DNA of 29,912 nucleotides, taken from positions 1 through 29,912 of the forward strand of contig VBKQ01000141.1 of the NCBI GenBank assembly GCA_005879505.1. Reading direction: 5' to 3'. Of this stretch, positions 6,976 through 14,787 are shown in pieces. Made by a program: the position numbers and the translations under genes. The notes under the pieces are model-generated. The model was not told the origin of the DNA. It searched no databases and was given only the letters and a program-made list of their open reading frames with translations. Position 1 is the stretch's first letter. Every line of letters begins with the position of its first letter. The stretch comes from Deltaproteobacteria bacterium (GTDB lineage: Bacteria > Myxococcota > Myxococcia > Myxococcales > 40CM-4-68-19).

Positions 6976-7842
6976 ATGCCACAGCCGCCGGTAGGCCTGG
7001 AGGACCTCGGGCCGGCGCTGGGCGTGCGCGTGGTCGGTCCCGATCGCGAGAAGTGGCTGCAGGGCATGCAGAGCAACGATCTGGCGGCTGCGCCGTACGG
7101 CGGCGCGATCGCGGGCGCGTTCTTGAACGGAAAAGGACGGCTGGTGGCGATCGGCCTGCTCTGGCGCAGGCGCGATGAGGTCATCGTCACTGCCGATCCG
7201 GATCGCGCCGACGCATTGCGCGCGCACCTCGACAAGCTCCTGATCATGGAGGACTGCGAGCTGCAGGAACTGGTGGAGCTCCGCCGGCTGCGCTACTGGC
7301 CTTCGGACGTTCCGCCCCGGTCGGTACCGGAGCACATCGCGGGCAGCGCGCAGCCCCTCGGCCTCGAGCTCCTGTTGCCAGAGGCGGAGGCGCAATCGCT
7401 GTTCGAGACGATGAGGGAGCGGCCGCGGCCCGATCTCGCGGAGGCTTGGCGGATAGCCGTCGGCCTCCCGAAGTGGGGCGCGGAGCTGGACGAGGAAACC
7501 ACGCCCATCGAGGCGGGACTCGATCCGCAGCTGTCGTTCAGCAAAGGATGTTACGTCGGGCAGGAAGTGGTGGCGATGGCGACGTACCGGGGCCGCGTCG
7601 CCTGGAACCTGGTCCGCCTCCAGATAGCGGGACCGGCGCCGGTTCCGGGCTCGAGGCTGGGCACTGGGGCGAAGGGGCGCGTCACCTCCGCCACGCAGGT
7701 TGGCGGCATTGCGCTCCTGCTCGGTTACGTCCACAAGGAGATGATCGTTCCCGGTTCCGCGGTGCCGCTCGAGGACGGCCGCACCGCGCAGGTGCTCGGA
7801 CTGCCCTACGGCTCGCAGCCGGGCGCGGGGGTGTGCGCATGA
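6976..7842 (+). CDS. ygfZ: YgfZ/GcvT-like folate-binding protein
   Basis: A protein of 288 residues from ATG 6976. YgfZ proteins bind tetrahydrofolate and support assembly or repair of certain iron-sulfur enzymes. Visible signatures are the N-terminal RVVGPDREKWLQGMQSNDL, matching the GcvT-fold start where substrate folate sits, and KGCYVGQEVVAMATYRGRV near residue 190, which holds the diagnostic K-G-C-Y-x-G-Q-E loop with the conserved cysteine. The C-terminal part (VTSATQVGGIALLLGYV) is the small barrel domain. An alternative in-frame start at 6826 is described separately. The stop overlaps the start of the receiver-like gene in ATGA, so the two are translationally coupled. Confidence 0.88.
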   Translation: MPQPPVGLEDLGPALGVRVVGPDREKWLQGMQSNDLAAAPYGGAIAGAFLNGKGRLVAIGLLWRRRDEVIVTADPDRADALRAHLDKLLIMEDCELQELVELRRLRYWPSDVPPRSVPEHIAGSAQPLGLELLLPEAEAQSLFETMRERPRPDLAEAWRIAVGLPKWGAELDEETTPIEAGLDPQLSFSKGCYVGQEVVAMATYRGRVAWNLVRLQIAGPAPVPGSRLGTGAKGRVTSATQVGGIALLLGYVHKEMIVPGSAVPLEDGRTAQVLGLPYGSQPGAGVCA

Positions 7843-8177
7843 AGATTCTCGCTGCGATCCACGATCTGATGTTCTCTTCGAAGGTCAACGCCGCCGCCGG
7901 CGGACGCCCGATCACCTGGCTGAAGCGCGGGACCAAGGTGGTGGACGAGGTCGCGCGGGAGAAGCCCGACGTGCTGCTCATCGATCTCGCTTCCCCCCAG
8001 CTCGACGCGATCAACGCCATCCGCGAGATCAAGAAAGGGGGCGACGTCACCGTGATCGGCTATGTCGATCACACGCGCGAGGACGTGATCTCGGCGGCGC
8101 GCGCGGCCGGCTGCGATCAGGTGCTGAGCAAGGGGGAGTTCGCGCGTCGCCTGCCCGAGCTGCTCGAAGGGATCTAG
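7839..8177 (+). CDS. Receiver-like (CheY-fold) protein without the acidic pair
   Basis: A 112-residue protein with the alternating strand-helix pattern of a response-regulator receiver. MKILAAIHDLMFSSKV replaces the usual strand ending in two acidic residues. KPDVLLIDLASPQLD holds an aspartate where the phosphoacceptor would be, VTVIGYVDHTRED covers the fourth strand, and CDQVLSKGEF carries the conserved lysine. The N-terminal Asp-Asp/Glu-Asp pair that binds magnesium is missing, so phosphorylation may not occur and the protein may be a pseudo-receiver. There is no output domain. The start overlaps the ygfZ stop by 4 nt. The TAG stop is the first codon of repeat copy B. Confidence 0.7.
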   Translation: MKILAAIHDLMFSSKVNAAAGGRPITWLKRGTKVVDEVAREKPDVLLIDLASPQLDAINAIREIKKGGDVTVIGYVDHTREDVISAARAAGCDQVLSKGEFARRLPELLEGI

Positions 8178-8224
8178 TCGCGGCAGCCGAAGGCGGCTTG
8201 GCGACGATTGCTTTAGGCCGTACA
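8175..8224 (+). repeat. Dispersed repeat, copy B
   Basis: The copy starts at the TAG stop of the receiver-like gene and reads TAGTCGCGGCAGCCGAAGG followed by CGGCTTGGCGA, differing from copy A at one base in thirty. The next twenty bases (8205-8224) match copy A at about 14 positions and end in GCCGTACA. The single change (C to A at 8186) breaks one pair of the 6-bp stem. It lies between convergent genes, before the FtsZ-like gene. Confidence 0.7.
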
Positions 8225-8235
8225 GAATCAGGCCA

Positions 8236-8907
8236 CTACAGGAATACCGCGGCGATGGCGCGTGGGCCGTCGTCGCGGGACACTTCAGGTCCCGCGAGCA
8301 CGAGCCGCGCCTCCGTAGATTCCCTTATGCGCCTCGCTGCCTCCTCCACCTCGCGCAGGGTTGCGCTGGGTCCCAGCCGGCAGGTCATCAGCACCTCGCG
8401 CGCATAGGGGAGGGCGCGGTCGAGAGAATGGTCCTGCCAGAGGTGGAGCAGCGCCGCGCGCGGCCGAAGAAGGTCGTGGATCTCGCGTGGGTCGACTCCG
8501 ATCAGGCCATACACGGCTAGTGGCTCGATGAAGCAACGCACCGCATCGGCCCAGGAAGCCGGCACAACTGGCTGCACGACGCAGCACTTGCTCAGTGACG
8601 CAGCGCGCTCCAGCCGCGCGCGGGCCTGCGGTCCGGGCAAGGCGGGAACCGGAGGCAGAACGACGACCGCCTCTCCTCCTCCACGCCTTTCGAGGATGCG
8701 GGCGGCCTTCGTCGCGCCGGCCAGCGCCGGGTCGCCGGATTCATCAGCGAGCAACAGCACCACCGACCCTGCTTCCGCCCGCTTGATGCGGCCGAAGAGA
8801 TCCTCCCCGAACGGGAGGAGGTCGCACGCATAGGCCGTAGCGTCGAGCCTCGCGGCAGCCCGGGCAGGGACAGCGCCGAAGGGGACCACGGTGGCAAGAG
8901 GCTGCAT
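8236..8907 (-). CDS. Degenerate FtsZ-fold protein (GTP-binding loop lost)
   Basis: A 223-residue protein that I align by eye along most of FtsZ. Residues 48-64 (SVVLLLADESGDPALAG) sit where FtsZ has its GGGTGTGAAP nucleotide loop, so the tubulin signature is gone. Residues 78-114 (GGEAVVVLPPV... SKCCVVQPVV) match the FtsZ strand TVAVVT-P-F through the IPND strand. Residues 133-165 (YGLIGVDPREIHDLLRP, then SLDRAL) match PGLMNVDFADVRTVMS and the downstream DRA. Residues 179-223 (GPSATLREVEEAARRI, then LVLAGPEVS) match the C-terminal TAG-DL-L-E-x strand-helix and the VVIGT strand. FtsZ is about 320-400 residues, so the N-terminus is shortened and no C-terminal tail peptide is seen. It lies 41 nt downstream of hbd on the same strand. 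Function is unknown. Confidence 0.6.
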   Translation of the reverse strand: MQPLATVVPFGAVPARAAARLDATAYACDLLPFGEDLFGRIKRAEAGSVVLLLADESGDPALAGATKAARILERRGGGEAVVVLPPVPALPGPQARARLERAASLSKCCVVQPVVPASWADAVRCFIEPLAVYGLIGVDPREIHDLLRPRAALLHLWQDHSLDRALPYAREVLMTCRLGPSATLREVEEAARRIRESTEARLVLAGPEVSRDDGPRAIAAVFL

Positions 8908-8948
8908 GTAGGAATTGGTAACACCCGAGCGCTCTGGCCGAAACCCCC

Positions 8949-9803
8949 CTAGTACTTGTAGAACCCTTCCCCGGCCTTCTTGCCGAGTTTTCCCGCGCGC
9001 ACCATCCGGCGCAGCAGCTGAGGCGGTCGGAAGCGCTCTCCCAGCTCGGTCGTGAGGTGCTCGGCGATCGCGAGCCGCACGTCCAGACCCACCTGGTCGG
9101 TGAGCTTGAGCGGCCCCATCGGGTGCCCGTAGCCGAGCTCGATGGCGCGGTCGATCTCCTCCGCCGACGCGACGCCCTCCTCGAGCATCCGGATCGCCTC
9201 CATGGCGAGCGCGATGCCGAGCCGGCTGGTGGCAAACCCCGGCGCATCGCGCACCACCACCACTTCCTTCCCGAGCCTGGCGCCTACCGCGCGCGCCGCC
9301 GTGACGACCATGGGATGCGTGCGCTCGCCCTGGACGATCTCGAGCAGCTTCATCGCCGGCACGGGGTTGAAGAAGTGAAGCCCGATCACGCGCTCGGGTC
9401 CTCGCGCAGCCGCAGCGATGGCGGTGATCGGCAGCGACGAGGTGTTGCTGGCGAGGATGGTTTCCGGCCGGGCCGCTTTGGAGATCCTCGCGAACACTTC
9501 CTTCTTGAGCTGGAGGTCCTCGGGCGCGGCTTCCACGATCAGATCGGCCTGTGCCGCGGCGGCATCCAGGTCGGGGGCCATGGCGAGTCGGCGCAGCGCT
9601 TCGTCGCGCTCCTGGGCGCTGCACCGGCCCTTCTCGACCGCGCGCCCGAGTGACTCCGCCACGCGTTCCAGAGCGCGCTGCGCGGCACCCGCCTCTACGT
9701 CGAACAGCTCCGTTCGGTATCCGGCGCGCGCTGCCACCTGGGCGATGCCGCTGCCCATCGTCCCTGCCCCGACCACCAGCACCCGCTGCACGTCGACGGC
9801 CAT
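8949..9803 (-). CDS. hbd: 3-hydroxybutyryl-CoA dehydrogenase
   Basis: A 284-residue enzyme, the usual length for the single-function family, that oxidises or reduces 3-hydroxyacyl-CoA with NAD(P). The N-terminal Rossmann fold shows VLVVGAGTMGSGIA (residues 8-21). ILASNTSSLPIT carries the conserved Ser/Asn, GLHFFNPVPAMKLLEIV the catalytic His with its partner Asn-Pro and Glu, and RDAPGF the start of the helical C-terminal domain, which ends in LGKKAGEGFYKY. I chose ATG 9803 because the family begins directly with the nucleotide-binding strand. It could serve butyrate, polyhydroxybutyrate or fatty-acid turnover; no other gene of those pathways is adjacent. The FtsZ-like gene follows and the DUF6600-like gene precedes by 25 nt. 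Confidence 0.92.
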   Translation of the reverse strand: MAVDVQRVLVVGAGTMGSGIAQVAARAGYRTELFDVEAGAAQRALERVAESLGRAVEKGRCSAQERDEALRRLAMAPDLDAAAAQADLIVEAAPEDLQLKKEVFARISKAARPETILASNTSSLPITAIAAAARGPERVIGLHFFNPVPAMKLLEIVQGERTHPMVVTAARAVGARLGKEVVVVRDAPGFATSRLGIALAMEAIRMLEEGVASAEEIDRAIELGYGHPMGPLKLTDQVGLDVRLAIAEHLTTELGERFRPPQLLRRMVRAGKLGKKAGEGFYKY

Positions 9804-9828
9804 CAGGCGTTCCCGAAGTGGACCCGAC

Positions 9829-10878
9829 CTACCGCGCTCTGCCGCTGGTGGCGTGCGGACCGCCGCCGTGTCCGCCACCTCCGGAGGCATGCGGAGCGCC
9901 TCCACCGGCAGGAGCAGTTGAGGCAGGCGCGCCGCCGCCGGAAGGCGAGCTGGATCTGGGCGCCGATGCGGGCTGCCCGCCAGGAATGGCGCGGGGGCCT
10001 CCACCCGGTCGCGCAGCCGGCCCGAAACGGCCGTACGATCCCGTCCGCGGGCGAGCCTGGATGGGAGAGCGCATCGCGCCCACCGCCGGTCCTCTCTGGA
10101 CGGTCGTCGGCCGCGGCCGCACGGCTTGCGCGACCGCCAACGGCCGGATCTGCTGCCCGGTGGCCCGCGCGACGCTGGTCACCGGAGGGCCGAAGCTGCC
10201 ACTGCGAGCGACGGTGGCATGTGCGCCGGCCAGCGGCCGCGCCTGCGTGACCACGCCGGACGTCCGTTGGGAGGGCAACGCGACCCCGGAGATCGGGCGC
10301 GTAAAGTGGCGTTCTGGGACGGCGATCCACGCCGGATGCCGGTAGCCGAATGCGACTCCGGCCGGACCGATCGGACACCAGGTCACGTAACCGCCCCCGT
10401 ACCGCCAGTAGACCCATGCCGGCGCCCAGACGTATCCGGGAATCCAGTACCAGCCGACTCCGACTGCCCAATTCCAGCGGCCGTAGTGGTACGCGGCCCA
10501 GCCCCAGGGGTCGTCGGAGGCGAACGTCCAGCCCCAGTCGGTCAGGACCCACTGACCATAGTAGTAGGGACGCCAGCCGTACCCGACGGCGGGAACCCAG
10601 ACCCGTCCGTAGGGAGCGACGAACGTCCAGTATCCGTAGGGCGAGAGCCGCTCGTAGAAGACAGCCTCGCTGGAGACGTCGCTGCCGGCGGGCGGAGGTG
10701 GCGCCTCAGTCTGGTAGCTCTGATAGGTCGAGGAACCGGAATCGGTGGGGTACTCGGCGACGGGCGGCGGCGGGGCCGCATCGATGTGACGGTCATCGCG
10801 TACGGGCTCGCGGCCGTAGATGCAGCCGGTCGCTGCGGCGGCGAGGCCAGAGATGAGCAAGTTCCGATAGCGACGCAT
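9829..10878 (-). CDS. DUF6600-like Tyr/Trp-rich putative lipoprotein
   Basis: A 349-residue exported protein starting at ATG 10878 with AGGAG 7-8 nt upstream. Residues 1-19 form a signal region ending in AAATGC, a probable but imperfect lipobox. Residues about 75-190 are densely packed with Tyr, Trp and Gly in repeats such as YGYWTFVAPYGRVWVP and GRWNWAVGVGWYWIPGYVWAP, the pattern of the DUF6600/YXWQ-type proteins. The last 150 residues are low-complexity, rich in Pro, Arg, Ser, Gly and His, and end in long Gly-Ser runs. Such proteins are common and uncharacterised in myxobacteria; an envelope or matrix role is inferred from composition only. It stands between nadE and hbd. Confidence 0.75.
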   Translation of the reverse strand: MRRYRNLLISGLAAAATGCIYGREPVRDDRHIDAAPPPPVAEYPTDSGSSTYQSYQTEAPPPPAGSDVSSEAVFYERLSPYGYWTFVAPYGRVWVPAVGYGWRPYYYGQWVLTDWGWTFASDDPWGWAAYHYGRWNWAVGVGWYWIPGYVWAPAWVYWRYGGGYVTWCPIGPAGVAFGYRHPAWIAVPERHFTRPISGVALPSQRTSGVVTQARPLAGAHATVARSGSFGPPVTSVARATGQQIRPLAVAQAVRPRPTTVQRGPAVGAMRSPIQARPRTGSYGRFGPAARPGGGPRAIPGGQPASAPRSSSPSGGGAPASTAPAGGGAPHASGGGGHGGGPHATSGRAR

Positions 10879-10942
10879 GGCCGTTCTCCTTACGTCCGTT
10901 GGACGGGCGTTCAGGTCTGCCCATTCGTAGGACTGGCCGGAG

Positions 10943-10951
10943 TGTATAGCA
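10943..10951 (-). promoter_or_regulatory. Candidate extended -10 promoter of the DUF6600-like gene
   Basis: On the minus strand the sequence TGC-TATACA (10951 to 10943) fits an extended -10 element, TGn followed by a 5-of-6 match to TATAAT. No convincing -35 hexamer is seen. Transcription would start near 10936, giving a leader of about 57 nt that contains a small CGTCC-GTT-GGACG hairpin (10893-10905) just before the ribosome binding site. Confidence 0.35.
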
Positions 10952-11018
10952 GCCACGCGCTGAAGGCTCGCCGTGCCGCGGACGATCGCACGGCCGCTCG
11001 GCCGCACGCCTGCGCTCT

Positions 11019-12761
11019 CTAATGGCGATATCCGTGCGCGATCGGGAAGCGCCACCCCTCCCCGAACGCGCGAGCGGTAACCCGCAAGGCAGGCGCCGCC
11101 TGCCGGCGCTTGTATTCGCTCTGGACGACGAGCTTGAGCACGCGGCGGACCAGATCTTCGGAAAAGCCGCGCTCGATCAGCCGGCGCGCGCCCAGGTGCT
11201 CCTCGATGTGGCTGCGCAGGACCTTGTCCAGCTCGTCGTAGGGCGGCAGCGTGTCCTGGTCCGTCTGGTTCTCGCGCAGCTCCGCCGTGGGCGGCCGGGT
11301 GAGGATGCGCGAGGGGATCAGCTCCGGCCCCTGCCGGTTGAACCAGCGCGCCAGGGCGTACACGGCCGTCTTCGAGAGGTCGCCGATGGCAGCGAGCCCA
11401 CCCGCCATGTCGCCGTACAGCGTGCAGAACCCTGTCGCCAGCTCGCTCTTGTTTCCGGTCGTGATCAGCAGGGCCCCGGTCTTGTTCGAGAATGCCATCA
11501 GCAGTGTTCCGCGGATGCGCGCCTGCAGGTTCTCCTCCGTAACATCGGGCTCGCGTCCGGCGAACACCGGCGCGAGCGCCGTGAGATAGGACTGGAAGAT
11601 CGGCTCGATGGCGATGCGGTGGAACTGCACCCCGAGCCGCTTCGCGAGCACCTCGGCGTCCTCGTTGCTCATCGACGCGGTGTAGCGGGAAGGCATGGCG
11701 ATGGTGGTGACGTTCTGGGGGCCGAGGGCGCGGGCGGCCAGGACCGCGGTGAGGGCGGAGTCGATTCCTCCGGACAGGCCGAGCACCGCCCGGTGGAACC
11801 CGGTCTTCAGGGTGTAGTCGCGGATTCCTAGCGTGAGCGCGTCGGCGAGCTCCTGGCAGGTGTCATCCGACAGATCGGCTTCGTACCCCGCCACGACCGC
11901 GAGTGCCCCGGCACTGGTCTCCGCGGTCTGGTCCGGGATCACGGAGGCGCCCGGTGTGCGACCGGCGGGTTGCGTGCGCCGGGCCGTGCCGGGCGCGAGC
12001 TCCTCGACGATCAAGTCCTCCCGGAACGCGGCCGCTTCCCGCTGGAGCTCCCCGTTCGCGCGCACCAGCAGCGATCGGCCGTCGAAGACCAGCGAGTCGT
12101 TCCCGCCGACCAGGTTGCACATGGCGATCGGCAGCCCGTGGCGGCGCGCGGCCGCGCTGACCATCCTGCGCCGGACCTCGGGTTTGCCCATTGCATAGGG
12201 CGACGCGGAGACGTTGACCAGCAGCTCGGCACCCTTCGCGGCCAGCTCCTCGATCGGATCGCGCAGATACCGGGGCTGCTTCCAGAACTGCTTGTCGTTC
12301 CAGAGGTCCTCGCAGATGGAGACGCCCAGGCGCGTCCCGGCCACCTCCAGCAGCGGCCCCGGCTCCGGCGCCGGGTCGAAGTAGCGGCCTTCGTCGAAGA
12401 CGTCGTAGGTGGGCAGAAGGCACTTGCGGATGATCGCCGCGACGCTGCCCCGCTGGAGCAGCGCCACTGCGTTGTACAGGCCCGCCCCCGCCCCTCGATG
12501 TCGCTCGGGGAACCCGACCAGCGCGGGCACGCGACTGAATACCGCGTCGGTGGACAGCTCCTCGAGCGCTGCCCGGCACCGGTCGACGAACTCGCCCAGC
12601 TCGAGGAAGTCCTTCGGCGGGTACCCGCTGAGGGCCAACTCGGGAAAGAGGACGAGTTGCGCGCCTTTTTCGGCCGCTTCCTTCGTCCGGTCCAGGATGC
12701 GGGACGCGTTCGCGTCGAAAGCCCCCACTGTCGTGTCGATCTGCGCCAGCGCGATTCTCAC
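11019..12761 (-). CDS. nadE: Glutamine-dependent NAD+ synthetase
   Basis: A protein of 580 residues that amidates nicotinic acid adenine dinucleotide, the last step of NAD synthesis. The N-terminal nitrilase-type glutaminase has the full catalytic triad: Glu41 in LFPELALSGYPPKD, Lys113 in IRKCLLPTYDVFDEGRYF and Cys150 in SICEDLW. The C-terminal synthetase has the ATP PP-loop GLSGGIDSAL at about 328-337, then TTGNKSELATGFCTLYGDM. I chose GTG 12761 because the glutaminase strand MRIALAQID begins there. The frame is open to 12860 but that extension has no domain sense. The ribosome binding site is weak. The gene diverges from the mevalonate operon (107 nt between starts). Confidence 0.93.
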   Translation of the reverse strand: MRIALAQIDTTVGAFDANASRILDRTKEAAEKGAQLVLFPELALSGYPPKDFLELGEFVDRCRAALEELSTDAVFSRVPALVGFPERHRGAGAGLYNAVALLQRGSVAAIIRKCLLPTYDVFDEGRYFDPAPEPGPLLEVAGTRLGVSICEDLWNDKQFWKQPRYLRDPIEELAAKGAELLVNVSASPYAMGKPEVRRRMVSAAARRHGLPIAMCNLVGGNDSLVFDGRSLLVRANGELQREAAAFREDLIVEELAPGTARRTQPAGRTPGASVIPDQTAETSAGALAVVAGYEADLSDDTCQELADALTLGIRDYTLKTGFHRAVLGLSGGIDSALTAVLAARALGPQNVTTIAMPSRYTASMSNEDAEVLAKRLGVQFHRIAIEPIFQSYLTALAPVFAGREPDVTEENLQARIRGTLLMAFSNKTGALLITTGNKSELATGFCTLYGDMAGGLAAIGDLSKTAVYALARWFNRQGPELIPSRILTRPPTAELRENQTDQDTLPPYDELDKVLRSHIEEHLGARRLIERGFSEDLVRRVLKLVVQSEYKRRQAAPALRVTARAFGEGWRFPIAHGYRH

Positions 12762-12868
12762 GCGCCGTGCCGTAACGCTCCCACGGCCCGGCGTCAATCG
12801 GCGTGCGATGACCCGGATGCTTCCGAAAGGCCATGCGCCGTGCGGGCCGATTTGGTACATCCCCCCGG

Positions 12869-13930
12869 ATGCACGACGATCTGGAACAGCGGAAGTCGCA
12901 GCACCTCGACCTGGTGCAGCGGCCCGAGGTGGAGCCGGAAGGGTCGGATCCGCTGCTTTCGTGCGTTCGTTTCGTGCACCGCGCCGCCCCGGAGCTCTCG
13001 CTCGATCAGATCGAGCTGTCGGCGGAGCTTTGCGGCAGGAGGCTGCGGGCGCCGCTGATGATCGTCGGCATGACGGGCGGAACGGAGCGCGCAGGCCGGA
13101 TCAACCGCGACCTCGCGACGCTGGCGGAGGAGGCCGGCGTCGCCTTCGGCGTGGGGTCCATGCGCATCCTGCTCGAGCAGCCCGATCTCCTCGCCACTTT
13201 CGCGGTGAAGCCCGCACGCCCGCCGCTGCTGGCGTCGAACCTGGGCGCGCAGCAGCTCGTGCAGCGCGGGACCGGAGCGGCGCTGCGCGTCATGGAGATG
13301 CTGGAGGCGGACGCGATCGCCATCCACTTCAACGCGGCGCAGGAGCTGGTGCAGGCCGGCGGAGACCGCGATTTTCGCGGTTGCCTCGACGCCATCGGCG
13401 AGCTGGTCGCGAGGGTCGGCGCAGACCGCGTGATCGTGAAGGAGACGGGCTGCGGCATCGGCCCCGCAGTGCTGCGCGAATTGGCGGTGCGGGGGGTGCG
13501 CACCGCCGATGTCAGCGGCGCCGGAGGAACGAGCTGGCCCCGCGTCGAGCAACTCCGCGCTCGCGATCCGCAGGCGCGGGGACTCGGCGAGCTCCTGAGC
13601 GACTGGGGAATTCCCACCGCGGCTTGCATCGCCGCGGCGCGCGCTGCGTCGCCCGAGATGCAGATCGTCGGTTCGGGCGGGCTGAGGTCGGGGCTGGATG
13701 CCGCAAAAGCGCTGGCGCTCGGCGCCGACGTCGCCGGATTCGCCCTACCCCTGGTCCGCGCCCATCAGCAGTCGGGCATCGACGGAGCGCGGGCGGAGCT
13801 CGCCGGCATTCTCGGCGCGCTGCGCGCCGCCTTCCTGCTCTGCGGGGCCCGCGACACCGCGGCGCTGCGCGCCTCGCGCCGTGTGATCCTGGACCCGCTG
13901 CGGACGTGGATCGAGAGTCTCGCCGGATGA
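12869..13930 (+). CDS. fni: Type 2 isopentenyl-diphosphate delta-isomerase
   Basis: A 353-residue flavin enzyme that interconverts isopentenyl and dimethylallyl diphosphate. It is recognised by RKSQHLDL at the start, LRAPLMIVGMTGGTERAGRIN near residue 64, the FMN-binding GVGSMRILLE, AIHFNAAQELVQAGGDRDF (the N-x-x-Q-E motif), VIVKETGCGIG, and DVSGAGGTSW followed by GSGGLRSG. The length is typical. The start is ATG 12869, since the upstream ATG 12833 adds residues not expected for the family. There is no clear ribosome binding site; a TACAT at 12856-12860 could be a -10 element giving a nearly leaderless mRNA. It is the first of four genes of the mevalonate operon, overlapping the next by 4 nt (ATGA). 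Confidence 0.93.
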   Translation: MHDDLEQRKSQHLDLVQRPEVEPEGSDPLLSCVRFVHRAAPELSLDQIELSAELCGRRLRAPLMIVGMTGGTERAGRINRDLATLAEEAGVAFGVGSMRILLEQPDLLATFAVKPARPPLLASNLGAQQLVQRGTGAALRVMEMLEADAIAIHFNAAQELVQAGGDRDFRGCLDAIGELVARVGADRVIVKETGCGIGPAVLRELAVRGVRTADVSGAGGTSWPRVEQLRARDPQARGLGELLSDWGIPTAACIAAARAASPEMQIVGSGGLRSGLDAAKALALGADVAGFALPLVRAHQQSGIDGARAELAGILGALRAAFLLCGARDTAALRASRRVILDPLRTWIESLAG

Positions 13931-14787
13931 GGCGCGGGCGCGCGCCGGGAAAGGTGCTCCTTCTCGGCGAGCACAGCGTCGTCTACGGACATCCGGCGCT
14001 GGCCGCATCCATTCCGCGCCATGTGACGGTGGAGCTGCTGCCGGCAGGGGAGACGCGCATCGAGCTGCCGGGTGGAATCCAGACCCCGTTCCCATTGCGC
14101 GAAGCCGCGGTGGCGATGGCGCGGGAGGCCGGCTTCGAAGGCGCGTTCCACGCCCGCCTGCAAAGCGAGATCCCGCTCGGCAGCGGGCTCGGAAGCTCCG
14201 CCGCCTTCGGCGTCGCGCTGGCGCGGGCGTTCAAGCCGGGGTGCAGCCCGGACGAGGCGGCCGCTCTCGCCATGCGCATCGAGCGCGTGCTCCACGGCGC
14301 ACCCTCCGGAGTCGATCCCATGGCCTGCGCCCGCGAGGGGGTGATCTTCTTCATCCGCGGGGAACCACCGCGCGTGGAGGCGGTGCGCGGCGCTGCCTGG
14401 ATCGCGGTCGCCCTGACCGGCATCGCGCGCGGAACGCACAGCACGGTCCTGCCGCTGGCGGAGCGCCGCAAAGCGGACGCGCGGATCGACCCGCTGCTGG
14501 CGCGCCTCGGCGAGCTGGCCAGGAAGGGACGCCAGCTGTTCGAGCGCGGCGACCTCCCCGGGCTGGGAGCGACGTTCGACGATGCCCATGCCGGACTGCG
14601 CGAGCTGGGCGTTTCCTGCGCGGAGCTCGAGGAAACGGTGGCGGCGTTGCGAAAGGCCGGGGCGCTGGGGGCGAAGCTGACCGGCGCGGGCGGCGGCGGC
14701 GCGGCGATCGGGTTGGCGCGCGATGAGGCGCACGCGCGTGAAATGGCGGCCGAAACCGGAGGTTTCGCGGTAGAGGTCGGCGGGTGA
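13927..14787 (+). CDS. mvk: Mevalonate kinase
   Basis: A 286-residue GHMP-family kinase that phosphorylates mevalonate on C5. Motifs are APGKVLLLGEHSVVYGHPAL at residues 6-25 (motif 1), PLGSGLGSSAA at 83-93 (the ATP phosphate loop), GAPSGVDPMA with the catalytic Asp130, and KLTGAGGGGAAIGL near the C-terminus. The length is at the short end for bacterial mevalonate kinases, and GEHSVVYG distinguishes it from homoserine or galactokinases. The start overlaps the fni stop by 4 nt (ATGA) and its stop overlaps the next start by 4 nt (GTGA), so all members are likely translated in sequence from one mRNA. Confidence 0.92.
   Translation: MRRGRAPGKVLLLGEHSVVYGHPALAASIPRHVTVELLPAGETRIELPGGIQTPFPLREAAVAMAREAGFEGAFHARLQSEIPLGSGLGSSAAFGVALARAFKPGCSPDEAAALAMRIERVLHGAPSGVDPMACAREGVIFFIRGEPPRVEAVRGAAWIAVALTGIARGTHSTVLPLAERRKADARIDPLLARLGELARKGRQLFERGDLPGLGATFDDAHAGLRELGVSCAELEETVAALRKAGALGAKLTGAGGGGAAIGLARDEAHAREMAAETGGFAVEVGG

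Noticed and set aside
9829..10200. Gly/Pro/Ser-rich 3' part of the DUF6600-like gene as a tandem repeat array or CRISPR
   Set aside because: No regular unit or spacer structure exists; it is low-complexity coding sequence.
10991..11004. Hairpin CGGCC-GCTC-GGCCG after nadE as a terminator
   Set aside because: The stem has only 5 bp, there is no U-tract, and CGGCCG is common in this DNA.
12856..12868. TACAT as a -10 element giving a leaderless fni transcript
   Set aside because: No matching -35 hexamer lies at 16-18 bp; too weak to list as a promoter.
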